Below, piece after piece: positions 25,284 to 33,787 of a DNA stretch of 64,000 nt. The DNA is from Neptuniibacter sp. (lineage in GTDB: Bacteria > Pseudomonadota > Gammaproteobacteria > Pseudomonadales > Balneatricaceae), in contig NZ_JAAEQH010000147.1 in assembly GCF_024231755.1 (NCBI RefSeq), positions 1 through 64,000 of the forward strand. The letters are read 5' to 3'. The notes beneath the pieces are model-generated. The model did not search any database. It saw only the letters and a program-made list of their open reading frames with translations, and was not told where the DNA came from. Positions within the stretch are counted from its first letter, which is position 1. The number at the start of each line of letters is the position of its first letter. The position numbers and the translations under genes are program-made.

Positions 25284-25403
25284 ATAAGCAAAGGGCAGAA
25301 TTGCTAGAATGCTTCGCTGCTAGTGGCAAGGAAAGCCTGATTTAGCTTTGGCAAATAGTGATACTATACGCGTGTAATTCAGATTTACGTTTAGGCTTCA
25401 TCA

Positions 25404-25880
25404 ATGGCAAAACCTAGCAAACCATCCTCAGAAAATAACTACAACGCAGAGCAAGCGGAACGGCTACTAAGTAGCTTCCAACGCTTGACAGGAAAGTCTC
25501 TTATACCTGCTGGCATCACCGGGAATGGTCGCTATAAAGCGCTCTACGATGCAGAATTCCCCGTACTGTCTCACAATGCAGAGGCCGATCCGAAACTGGA
25601 CTACTCCAATGCGGCAGGTATGGTGCAGTTTGAGATCAGTTGGGAAGAGCTGATTAAACTACCTTCACGCTATACGGCTGAGCCGCAAATACAGGAGGAG
25701 CGGGATCGCTTATTGAAGGCTGTAACCGACAACGGCTTTATTGATGATTATCAGGGCGTCAGAATTTCCGCAAAACAAAATCGTTTTTTTGTGGAAGAGG
25801 CGATTGTTTGGAATATCGTTGATGATGAGGGAACTTACTGGGGACAAGGGGCTGTACTCTACAAGTGTAAGCCACTTTGA
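25404..25880 (+). CDS. MEKHLA-domain protein
   Basis: 158 residues with almost the whole chain in a MEKHLA (PAS-like) domain: AERLLSSFQRLTGKSLIPAG near the start, then ALYDAEFPVLSHN, LDYSNAAGMVQFEISWEEL, LPSRYTAEP, DYQGVRIS and RFFVEEAIVWNIVDDEG. The domain is best known from the C-terminus of plant HD-ZIP III factors and from stand-alone bacterial proteins; its ligand is not established. Single gene, with a plausible promoter in the 120-base gap after merR. Confidence 0.85.
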   Translation: MAKPSKPSSENNYNAEQAERLLSSFQRLTGKSLIPAGITGNGRYKALYDAEFPVLSHNAEADPKLDYSNAAGMVQFEISWEELIKLPSRYTAEPQIQEERDRLLKAVTDNGFIDDYQGVRISAKQNRFFVEEAIVWNIVDDEGTYWGQGAVLYKCKPL

Positions 25881-26007
25881 TTCAGATTCTTCTGAACAGT
25901 GTTTTTAAACTGGTATTCCTACGCATTCATGAGCCAATATATTTCGTCTGAAAGCTAATTAAGGTTTTACGCTAGTGCCGGGACTATGTGGTTGAGATCC
26001 TCTTCGA

Positions 26008-28209
26008 TTACTTAACATCCGAGTAGACAACCACCTGATTTCGGCCTTGAGCTTTAGCCGTGTACAAAGCTTCGTCAGCCGCACTGAGCATATTATTAAA
26101 CTGGTTAAATTGCCCCTCTTGCCAGCTAGCAACCCCCACACTAACCGTAATGGATATTTCTACCGTTTGGGTTCTAATGTGTAGCTGCTCAATATTCTCT
26201 CTGATACGTTCCGCCACTTGAACCGCCGCAGCTTGTTCAGTTTCTGGCATTAAAACAGCAAATTCTTCTCCACCAAGGCGAGCTACAATATCGGTCTTCC
26301 GTGCAGCCTCAACACAGGCGTTGTAAAACACCTGCAACACCTCATCGCCAGCCACATGACCATAATTATCATTAACCCGTTTAAAATAATCTATGTCCAG
26401 CATGAGCAATGACAATGGTCGCTGGTAACGCAGCACTCGACCCATTTCATGATCAGCTAGTTTATTGAATTTACGACGATTAACCGCACCTGTGAGGGAG
26501 TCAGTAGAAGCAAGTCGACGGTATCTCTCATGCTCAATCGTTTTATGCTTAAGATCCATCAGCTGTCGTTGCTGTTCCACTGTGACCCTAATTTCCGCCT
26601 GCAGCAGACTACGACGACATTCTTCATAAGCGGCAACAGAGCGGCCTAGCTCGTCATCTGCAAATTTGTCGGAAAAGATAAACCCCTGGTCACCACGAGA
26701 AAGCCTTACCATCGCTTTGTTTAGCATTCGCACTGGTTTGATGATACTTAGATTGAGTAGCCAACATGCGCCTATAGTTAGCGTAATAACCAATATAAGA
26801 GCGATAGAGGTTATCCAGAGCTGAACCTGTGCATCCTTAGCATTGTTCTCTGCCTGAGATGTGATATCCAATACCAGACGATCTGCCAAAGCTTTTAATA
26901 GGTCTATTTTCTCTGATAAAGCAGCAAACCATAATGCCTCATTTAACGGTATATCCTGACTGTTCTCAGTCTGCAACGCTAAATATAGCTGCTGCTCAAA
27001 GCGTTCTACCTGCTCAAAACTTTGACTCTGCTCTAAACGTTGATAGGCCTGCTGCTGACTGACACTCGCCACCTGATTAAAATACTGAATCAGTCCCTGC
27101 TGCTGCCCCATCAAGGAGATAAAATTATGCAGTGCAGACTGATCTAAACGATCATCTGCCAGAATCAATGTGCCTAACGCACGCTCCTGGCCGGCAACCT
27201 CTTTTAAATTCACGACCGACGTAAAACTGGAAACATGGGACTCTAATTCTGCATCCAAGCCCATAAAGGTGAAAGTCGCTGGAATTTTCAGGAGGAGATC
27301 AATCACGGAGGTGTAATAGTGCTGCATCTCAACGATTGAGAGTAGCTGCTGATCTACACGTTCTCGCTGTTGCTGAATCACTGCTAACCATTCAGAGGCC
27401 TCTACTAACTGTTCATGCAACTGCTGCGGAAGTGTCTGCTGCTGTAGTTTTTCACTTCGTAGTAAAAACGCTTCCAGTACCTGATCTGTTTGCTGCCGTT
27501 TACTGGCTATTTCAGAAATAAAAACCCGGTACCCTGAGGCTATATACCCTGTAGTAAGCCCACGTTCCGCCTGCATGCTGTGACTAAGAGCATTAATCTC
27601 ATGAGCGATAGCACTGATTTTTGACAACTGTTGCATGTTCTGAGAGCGTTCGATAGTGCCACTCAGCAGGACCAAGCTGAGTAGAACCATACCCAAAGCA
27701 GGTATCAATGCAGTCAGGATAATTCGCCAGCCAAGTGCTAGGCGTGAACTGATATAACGCCCTATTTGTGAGAACCAACTAGGCGGCTTGGAGCTACTGT
27801 CAGTTAATCCCCTGTCACATAAACACTGATGGTAAGACATATCATCAACCACGATATGATTAAGCAGCCAATCCACCAGAAACAGATAAACATCTCGCGC
27901 TACTTCAACAGAATCAGCGTGCAGAAGTTGTTTTTTTAGTTCAGGAATACGTTTAAAAAAGGATTGATGACCAAGAATATGTTCATCAAGATCAGGATAG
28001 CCACCGCGCTGCATAATGGCTTCTTCACGCTGAAAGTGAAAACGCACATACTCTTCCAGCTTGGCAAAAACCCGACCTATAGTTTCCTTCTCGTGGTCTT
28101 CTTCAATGGCATGAGCTAATTCAGAAATAATCGCTAACAACCGCTTATGGTCGTTATCAATCTCCTCAATTCCAACACTTAAGCCCTGATTCCATTGGAA
28201 GTCAGCCAT
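26008..28209 (-). CDS. Hemerythrin-NIT-HAMP-GGDEF diguanylate cyclase
   Basis: About 733 residues. An N-terminal bacteriohemerythrin domain (1-130) shows the diiron pattern: DNDHKRL, FHFQREEAIM, GHQSFF and NHIVVDDMSY. A transmembrane helix near 160-185 leads to a periplasmic nitrate/nitrite-sensing NIT-type domain (AERGLTTGYIASG then KRQQTD), a second helix near 465-485, HAMP and a GGDEF domain with intact GGEEF (LGGEEFAVL). It should make c-di-GMP in response to oxygen or NO inside and nitrate-like ligands outside; the signals are inferred from the families. The start at 28209 (MADFQWN) is chosen over an ATG 12 bases upstream. Confidence 0.9.
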   Translation of the reverse strand: MADFQWNQGLSVGIEEIDNDHKRLLAIISELAHAIEEDHEKETIGRVFAKLEEYVRFHFQREEAIMQRGGYPDLDEHILGHQSFFKRIPELKKQLLHADSVEVARDVYLFLVDWLLNHIVVDDMSYHQCLCDRGLTDSSSKPPSWFSQIGRYISSRLALGWRIILTALIPALGMVLLSLVLLSGTIERSQNMQQLSKISAIAHEINALSHSMQAERGLTTGYIASGYRVFISEIASKRQQTDQVLEAFLLRSEKLQQQTLPQQLHEQLVEASEWLAVIQQQRERVDQQLLSIVEMQHYYTSVIDLLLKIPATFTFMGLDAELESHVSSFTSVVNLKEVAGQERALGTLILADDRLDQSALHNFISLMGQQQGLIQYFNQVASVSQQQAYQRLEQSQSFEQVERFEQQLYLALQTENSQDIPLNEALWFAALSEKIDLLKALADRLVLDITSQAENNAKDAQVQLWITSIALILVITLTIGACWLLNLSIIKPVRMLNKAMVRLSRGDQGFIFSDKFADDELGRSVAAYEECRRSLLQAEIRVTVEQQRQLMDLKHKTIEHERYRRLASTDSLTGAVNRRKFNKLADHEMGRVLRYQRPLSLLMLDIDYFKRVNDNYGHVAGDEVLQVFYNACVEAARKTDIVARLGGEEFAVLMPETEQAAAVQVAERIRENIEQLHIRTQTVEISITVSVGVASWQEGQFNQFNNMLSAADEALYTAKAQGRNQVVVYSDVK

Positions 28210-28519
28210 TATGCATATCACTCAAAAAATAAGATAAGTCAGCACCAGCCCAAGACATCCTCTGCCCTATCCATTCACCCTTTACGCGCAGGCTGCTATT
28301 AACAGCATAGTAAACGATCCACTCTATAAAACCATTGTGCTTTGTCAGTAATACAACCATATAAATTCAAAACTAAAAAACTAAGAAGAAATATTTTAGA
28401 AATGCCGTTGTAGATAATGAATCATAGGACGGGAAAGGAGGGGGCAAAGCACTTCATTGAGGAGGTTGACCTTGAAACTAGCGCCATATGCTAATCCAGC
28501 GTTCTGTAATTGCTTCATT
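28210..28519. other. Intergenic region before the hemerythrin-GGDEF gene
   Basis: About 310 bases between the start of the cyclase gene and the end of the solute-binding protein gene, both leftward. It should hold the cyclase promoter. Short ORFs here are continuations of other-frame shadows. Apart from a small GCTG/CAGC dyad near 28290-28305 I see nothing distinctive. Confidence 0.45.
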
Positions 28520-29344
28520 TCATTCCACTGGATGCATTTCTTCATCCAGCTGACTGTAATTAAAGTGCTCAAGAATTTTTGCAAATCGGTTTTCATTGGC
28601 GCTGTTCGTTGCTTGTTTCGCTCGGTTCAGCGCTTGTTGATAGTTTTCGACAATTCTGTCCTCGGTTTGCAGATTAAAAGCAAAATAGAGTAAGCCCGGC
28701 TGCCCAAGGTAAAGTGCCACTGTGTACTCTGCGGGTAACAGCCCTAAACGTCTTTGAATATCTGCCGCAACGTTCACATCATAAGCCCATATATCCAGAC
28801 TACCGTTCTCTAACATCATAGCGGCCTTTTCTGGGTTAACTAGGTGTATGATTTTGATATCTGGGATATTTAGTTCTTCGAGTAAAATTGCAGCGATATC
28901 ATTTTTAATCACCCCAACCCTAAGCCCTTTCATTCGCCTGTAATCACTATAATCCTGTTCAAGATATGAGCGGACAATTAAGCCATTTCGTGAAGAAATA
29001 ATAGGCCCAACCCATTTGAACAATCTTTCCCTTGCCTGTGTTCGATGTGTAGAAAACAGCATACTGTTCTTTTGTGTCAAAGCACGTTTATATCCCCTAG
29101 GCCAAGGCCCAAATTGAATATCCTCAACTCCTAAAGGGGAGCTCATCTGCTCAAACATTATCTTTAATAGCTCGACAGATATCCCCTGTGGCTTATTATT
29201 ACGATAAAAGTTAAATGGAGGGTAATGTTCTGAGTAGATGACAACCTCATCATCAGTAGCGTGAGCCATAGGACCCACAAGCAATAAAACTGCTAGCAAG
29301 AAACAAAGAAAACTGCGGTAAAGGGGAATAATCAGTAGACTCAT
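28520..29344 (-). CDS. Orphan periplasmic solute-binding protein, family 3
   Basis: 274 residues with a signal peptide (hydrophobic core at about 11-26, cleavage near AHA/TDD) and the SBP_bac_3 opening VVIYSEHYPPFNFYRNNKPQGISVELLK. No ABC permease or ATPase adjoins it, as is common for the Pseudomonas/Vibrio-type orphan proteins of this family that may sense or scavenge amino acids. The ligand cannot be inferred. It follows aspA on the same strand after a hairpin. Confidence 0.85.
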   Translation of the reverse strand: MSLLIIPLYRSFLCFLLAVLLLVGPMAHATDDEVVIYSEHYPPFNFYRNNKPQGISVELLKIMFEQMSSPLGVEDIQFGPWPRGYKRALTQKNSMLFSTHRTQARERLFKWVGPIISSRNGLIVRSYLEQDYSDYRRMKGLRVGVIKNDIAAILLEELNIPDIKIIHLVNPEKAAMMLENGSLDIWAYDVNVAADIQRRLGLLPAEYTVALYLGQPGLLYFAFNLQTEDRIVENYQQALNRAKQATNSANENRFAKILEHFNYSQLDEEMHPVE

Positions 29345-29424
29345 AATTCACTCATTATCGCTTGCGTATTAAAGAGTGTAGCCCAGATTGTCAGGGAAGA
29401 GCCGTAGAAGCTAGAGCAGGAGAA

Positions 29425-29446
29425 AGGCTTTCTAGAAAGAAAGCCT
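29425..29446 (-). terminator. Hairpin terminator after the aspartoacylase gene
   Basis: Arms AGGCTTTCT and AGAAAGCCT with a four-base loop, 24 bases after the stop of the gene at 29470-30360 and followed leftward by TTTCTCC. Weak T-run, so moderate confidence. Confidence 0.6.
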
Positions 29447-29469
29447 CAACAGAGCGCACGTTTAGATTT

Positions 29470-30360
29470 TTAAACGGAACCACAGGAAACTATTTTCTTT
29501 CGCATCAGCGATAATCCGTGCGCTTGGTCATAATAAGCCGCTTCATTCACAAATGCTGTGAAAACCTGCTCACTACCGTCATAGCAAATTGTTTCACCCT
29601 CATCTGTAATAAACAGTGGGTCACCGGGGTTTAGTGGCTGATAGTCATTATCCTGCACATCCGGATGAATCATCCCGCAAATATCACCTGTTTCATCACG
29701 CGGCAAATGCAATTTCTCAATAAACTCGTAGGTATGCAATTCCTCAGGAAGTACCGGAATCTCGTTATTGTTGTAGCGCTCAATAAAGTCCAGAGCATGG
29801 AACAAGCCGTCCTGAGTCAGCTTGAAAATATCCCAACGCAATAGCCCTTGCGGGACTGGCCCTACTTCAATTAACAAACTGTGTTTGGCGATAGAGCCTA
29901 AAAAGTTGTCTTCTGCCGGATCACGATCTTCGTAGAAAATAACGGCATCCGGAATCAGGCTCTGAATATAGGCAGCCATTTGTAGCGCAGGTTTATCATT
30001 CTGGTGCACCACCAGTGTTAACCCCATATTGGTGGTGGTTGTATGCAAGTCGATAATCCAGTCAGTTGCAGAATCATCACCTTTGGGACCATATTGCGAG
30101 TTGATTTCCTGAGCACGTTTTTGCTCAACGTTTTGAGGCTCGCCATTCAAAAGGGTATTAGAAAAGCAGCGATTTAAATCCTGCTCGATATAACGACAGT
30201 TCTTCTCTATTGCGGAGGTGTTAGCCAATAGTGTTCCTACTGTATAGCTGCGATCACGAAATTGGCTGATGTTTCGGTTGAGCGCCTTAACACATTGAAC
30301 TCCAGTTTTTTCATTTCCGTGAGTCCCACCAACCACCAACACACGCTGAATCTCCGCCAT
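29470..30360 (-). CDS. Aspartoacylase (AspA/AstE family)
   Basis: Zinc-dependent deacylase that hydrolyses N-acetylaspartate or related N-acyl amino acids. 296 residues from MAEIQR, preceded by GAGGG; a TTG 12 bases upstream is less likely. Zinc-site motif GGTHGNE (HxxE) near residue 12, a second His in DLHTTTTNMG, substrate motif NTSAIEKNCRYIEQDLNRCF and the catalytic LLIEVGPVPQG. The short form matches bacterial aspartoacylases rather than succinylglutamate desuccinylase. Flanked on both sides by orphan solute-binding proteins. Confidence 0.9.
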   Translation of the reverse strand: MAEIQRVLVVGGTHGNEKTGVQCVKALNRNISQFRDRSYTVGTLLANTSAIEKNCRYIEQDLNRCFSNTLLNGEPQNVEQKRAQEINSQYGPKGDDSATDWIIDLHTTTTNMGLTLVVHQNDKPALQMAAYIQSLIPDAVIFYEDRDPAEDNFLGSIAKHSLLIEVGPVPQGLLRWDIFKLTQDGLFHALDFIERYNNNEIPVLPEELHTYEFIEKLHLPRDETGDICGMIHPDVQDNDYQPLNPGDPLFITDEGETICYDGSEQVFTAFVNEAAYYDQAHGLSLMRKKIVSCGSV

Positions 30361-30471
30361 CACTGCCCTCAAACTGACTTTTTATTGAATGAGCAACGAG
30401 TATCTAATATGCGAGGCCACTTGTTAAGTTAGTTTTGGGATTAGAAGGATAAAGGGTAGATTTTTCAAAGT

Positions 30472-30484
30472 CCCCTATATGGGG
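30472..30484. promoter_or_regulatory. CCCC-TATAT-GGGG dyad in divergent gap
   Basis: Short dyad CCCCTATATGGGG in the 200-base gap between aspA and the solute-binding protein gene. It resembles half-site spacing of response-regulator operators, but with four-base arms it may be chance. Confidence 0.25.
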
Positions 30485-30560
30485 GTTAATAGAAACGTCC
30501 AAGCTCCATAAGAGTTGGTAAAAGCTCGTCTATACTGCTTGATAGATCTAGGAGTGCGCC

Positions 30561-31412
30561 GTGAAAGCTGTAACTTGTCTATTTGTGTACCTGCTGTTTT
30601 TTATTCCGCTTAGCTTTGCTAAAGACACTGTTCGATACACATCATCAGTGAAATACCCTGATACCAAACAGCAATACTTTATCGACACCCTAACCCTCGC
30701 TCTTGAGGCTACTAAGGACGATTACGGTGACTACGAGCTACTCCCAATTGAACTTGAAATCCCACAAGGTAGAACCTCCGCCCTAGTCGAGTCAGGAAAT
30801 AGTATCGATATATCTTGGAGGATGACATCAGCCGAACTAGAGCAACGATTAATGCCCATTCCAATACCTTTATTAAAAGGCCTAATGGGTTATCGCATAG
30901 GTATTATTCGTGAAGGCGATCAGCAAAGATTCCCTAGCAACATCACCGAGGGTCAGCTGCAGCAAATTATTATCGGTCAGGGCTATGACTGGCCCGATAC
31001 AGTGATTCTTCGAGAGAACGGTATGACGGTTATCGAAGGCTTTGCTCATACATTGCTTACCATGCTTGAACAAAAACGTTTTGATTTATTTTTACGTGCG
31101 TTGCACGAACCCTGGGTCGAAATAAAGGATAAGTCGGAATTTACAGTAGAAAAAAACATACTCGTTCAATACCCTGCTCCCATGTTTTTCTTCGTTAATC
31201 GCAACAATAATCGGCTCTATGAAAGGCTTACTGTGGGGCTAAACCAATCTATTGATGATGGCAGTTTTCAAACTCTTTTTGAAAATCATCCAGTGACAGC
31301 GGATATAGTTTCAAGAGCTAATCTTGAGCAACGAAAAGTGTTCAAATTATCCAACCCTTTACTCTCTGATGAAACGCAAAAACTTATAGGTGACAAGCGC
31401 CTCTGGCATTAG
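30561..31412 (+). CDS. Orphan periplasmic solute-binding-like protein
   Basis: 283 residues; GTG/ATG region with GGAGTG upstream of the ATG-frame start, signal peptide 1-20 (LLFFIPLSFA/KDTV). The fold resembles family 3 solute-binding proteins (YPDTKQQYFIDTLTLALEAT, later LRALHEPWVEI and FFVNRNNNRLYERLTVGL) but the usual ligand-binding arginine region is not obvious. Divergent from aspA. A CCCC-N5-GGGG dyad lies at 30472-30484, 76 bases upstream. Ligand unknown. Confidence 0.8.
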   Translation: MKAVTCLFVYLLFFIPLSFAKDTVRYTSSVKYPDTKQQYFIDTLTLALEATKDDYGDYELLPIELEIPQGRTSALVESGNSIDISWRMTSAELEQRLMPIPIPLLKGLMGYRIGIIREGDQQRFPSNITEGQLQQIIIGQGYDWPDTVILRENGMTVIEGFAHTLLTMLEQKRFDLFLRALHEPWVEIKDKSEFTVEKNILVQYPAPMFFFVNRNNNRLYERLTVGLNQSIDDGSFQTLFENHPVTADIVSRANLEQRKVFKLSNPLLSDETQKLIGDKRLWH

Positions 31413-31594
31413 CAACGCGCTATTTCTAGATTTACAGTTTTCCTGAATCATGAACCTAAGCCTTGCTCTAACCTTCGTCTACAAATTTCAGTTATAGCTA
31501 ACTTATAAAACCTACTATCATGTATTCTCATATTTAGGATAACGCCTAAGATTGGGTGTGCTCGTTAACTTCAGGATTAGGATAAGGGAACGAA

Positions 31595-32212
31595 ATGATT
31601 TCTTTAGAGTTTCTGATCACATCTTTAATTATTGTACTAATACCGGGAACAGGAGTTCTATATACAGTTGCCACAGGCCTATTGATTGGCAAAAGAGCAA
31701 GTCTATTCGCCGCACTAGGGTGCACGCTCGGCATTGTGCCAGCTATGTTAGCGAGCATTTTTGGCTTGGCTGCGATCTTTCATACCAGCGCCATTGCTTT
31801 TCAAGTTATAAAATTTGCCGGTGTCGTGTATTTACTCTATCTAGCCTGGATGACTTGGCGCTCTGCAACACCCCTAACCGTTGCTTATCTCGACACTCAG
31901 AAGCAACATACTGGAATTATTATCAAAGCCTTCCTACTAAATATATTGAACCCGAAACTCTCAATTTTTTTCCTGGCCTTTCTACCGCAATTCATCCCTG
32001 AAACAGCCTAATCTCCTTTGTACAATATGTTTGTTCTAGGCTTTATATTCATGCTTATGACTTTTGCAGTATTTGTTATTTATGGTCTGTTGGCAGGGCA
32101 CTTCAGTGAATTTGTCAAAAACTCAAAGAAAGCCAGTACCTATATGCAAAAAGCATTTGCTGCTGGATTTGCTGGTTTAGGCGTAAAGCTGGCCTTCAGT
32201 GGGCAGTCGTAA
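31595..32212 (+). pseudogene. LysE/RhtB-family amino acid exporter interrupted by one in-frame stop
   Basis: The N-terminal 139 codons (MISLEFLITSLIIVLIPGTG, with the family GPN/GTG-like turn and LLYLAWMTWR) end at TAA 32009-32011; the same frame continues without shift from TCT-CCT for 66 more codons (NMFVLGFIFMLMTFAVFVIY...) with normal family sequence to 32212. The join falls after LPQFIPETA, a well-conserved LPQF region, so a single base change has truncated a ~206-residue, six-helix transporter. An ATG soon after (32027) could restart the C-terminal part. It may be inactive, a recent mutation or a sequencing error. Confidence 0.85.
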
Positions 32213-32218
32213 AAACAC

Positions 32219-32243
32219 AATAACGAATAACAAGATCGTTATT
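32219..32243 (+). terminator. Weak hairpin after the LysE-type gene
   Basis: Arms AATAACGA and TCGTTATT with a nine-base loop, followed by TCTT. AT-rich and without a proper T-run; it lies between the exporter pseudogene and the convergent peptidoglycan-binding protein gene. Confidence 0.4.
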
Positions 32244-32284
32244 TCTTAACAGTCCTCAACAGCCTCGATCTCGATAGTCATCTG

Positions 32285-33787
32285 CTAAAAATACAGCCCT
32301 AAGCGGCGTTTAGTTTCTAGGTCGACCCAGCCGGATTCAGACAGAGACTCCGCTGCCTGAAATTGCTTCAATGCAGTAACCGTTCGATTACCCCATTGTC
32401 CATCCAATGCGCCGGGGTCATACCCTTTTAGCTCTAGGGCTTGTTGAACCTTTAAGACGAAATTGCTCTGCGGCCCAGCAAACAATGAATGCATAGTGGC
32501 TTGATTAGATAAACCATCCACTGCCAATCCAGCTGTCTGTTGATACAGAGCCAAAGCGGTTGTTGTCGCCAAGCGCCAATCAGAACCATTGGCGGGTGAT
32601 GGATACCCCTGTGCGAACAACGCGGTGTTCAGTAACCTAATTTGCTCGGAAGCCGGGACAACGGCATTGAGGTACTCCGGTAGTTGAACATATGAACGCT
32701 TTAACAAGACATGTAGAGTGTCCTGGTCAAACACTCCAGACGTCTTCAAGTCATGGGCATGCTGAAAATAGATATATTGATATAAGTTGTCTGAAGACCA
32801 ACGGCCATCAAAGCGCCCCGGTTTACCTGCCCAGTTGGCTAACGCAATCTGCACTTCCTGCGTTAAACGCACCCGCTGGAAGCGATTCAAATCAAGATCA
32901 CCCAGAAGTTGAAACATATCCAGCCTGTCAGGATTTACCTTCGCTATTTCAGGGTTAGCCAAAGCGATCTTGGTTAAACGATCTAGCTCGCCTGTAACAG
33001 GCAGCAATGGACTGTCTTTCTGAAATTGCAGCAAAGCTTTATAGGCCTGATAGCTCCAATTCTGGCCTAACTCCCCCGACCTGTAGCCCAACTCGGACAG
33101 CTGTATTTTAGCCGTCTCAGCCAACTCACCCGGATAACGTTGCGTACTGTACAAGCGATCATCAATCTTAGTTTCCTCATCGCAGCGTTCCAGATGACAA
33201 AATTGCTCAGGGTTAAGCGCCACCAGCGTTCTGCGTAGGTTCGTTATCTCTGTCTGTAATACAGTGATTTGGGCATGTAGCTGTTTAGGGTCGTAAATAT
33301 TGAGGTGTTTATTCTGATTTTCCAGCGCTTCAGCAATCGCCATTAACAACGATTCTTCACTTTCATAATGACCGGATAACTTAATAAAGACTTGCTGATC
33401 CAACAGTCGGAAATTGTATTTCAGAACATCCCCCTGCTTTATAAACTGTACCCCAGCCTGCAAATGAGGAGTGAAGTCACGGTTATTAAACAACACTTTA
33501 TTCGGCGTCAGTAACGCATTGATGACAGAGCCTTCCTGCACCAATTCCAAACGCTGCCACTGTATCTGCTGCCAGCGGCTAAACAGCTCCACCAGCTGTA
33601 CAACTTTGCGTGTTTGTTCGGCAGAAAGCTCACTCCCCTGCAGGTAAAACTCTCTGCCCGCAGCGCTTTGCAGATGTGACCAGCCATCTTGCTCAGACAG
33701 TTGTATTACGCCATGTTCTTGCCAAATATCAGCACGCACAGGCAAAACTAAAAAAGCCAAAACAAAGCTAATTACCAGTCTGCTCAC
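32285..33787 (-). CDS. Exported protein with tandem peptidoglycan-binding-like repeats
   Basis: 500 residues, GTG start overlapping the upstream stop by four bases (GTGA). Signal peptide 1-19 (cleavage near VRA/DIW). The last half contains four repeats that look like PG_binding_1 modules, each with an alpha-helical L-x-x-x-G-Y/W...GxW/xGxxxxxTxxALxxFQ pattern: around 230-280, 315-360, 375-425 and 440-497 (LKVQQALELKGYDPGALDGQWGN..., the clearest). The N-terminal half has no recognised domain and a Cys pair (CHLERC). Third gene of the cyclase/coiled-coil operon; probably anchors to or senses the cell wall. Confidence 0.8.
   Translation of the reverse strand: MSRLVISFVLAFLVLPVRADIWQEHGVIQLSEQDGWSHLQSAAGREFYLQGSELSAEQTRKVVQLVELFSRWQQIQWQRLELVQEGSVINALLTPNKVLFNNRDFTPHLQAGVQFIKQGDVLKYNFRLLDQQVFIKLSGHYESEESLLMAIAEALENQNKHLNIYDPKQLHAQITVLQTEITNLRRTLVALNPEQFCHLERCDEETKIDDRLYSTQRYPGELAETAKIQLSELGYRSGELGQNWSYQAYKALLQFQKDSPLLPVTGELDRLTKIALANPEIAKVNPDRLDMFQLLGDLDLNRFQRVRLTQEVQIALANWAGKPGRFDGRWSSDNLYQYIYFQHAHDLKTSGVFDQDTLHVLLKRSYVQLPEYLNAVVPASEQIRLLNTALFAQGYPSPANGSDWRLATTTALALYQQTAGLAVDGLSNQATMHSLFAGPQSNFVLKVQQALELKGYDPGALDGQWGNRTVTALKQFQAAESLSESGWVDLETKRRLGLYF

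Noticed and set aside
31595-32212. Two separate genes instead of a broken LysE-type exporter
   Set aside because: Same reading frame and continuous family sequence across one stop codon; a pseudogene or sequencing error is simpler.
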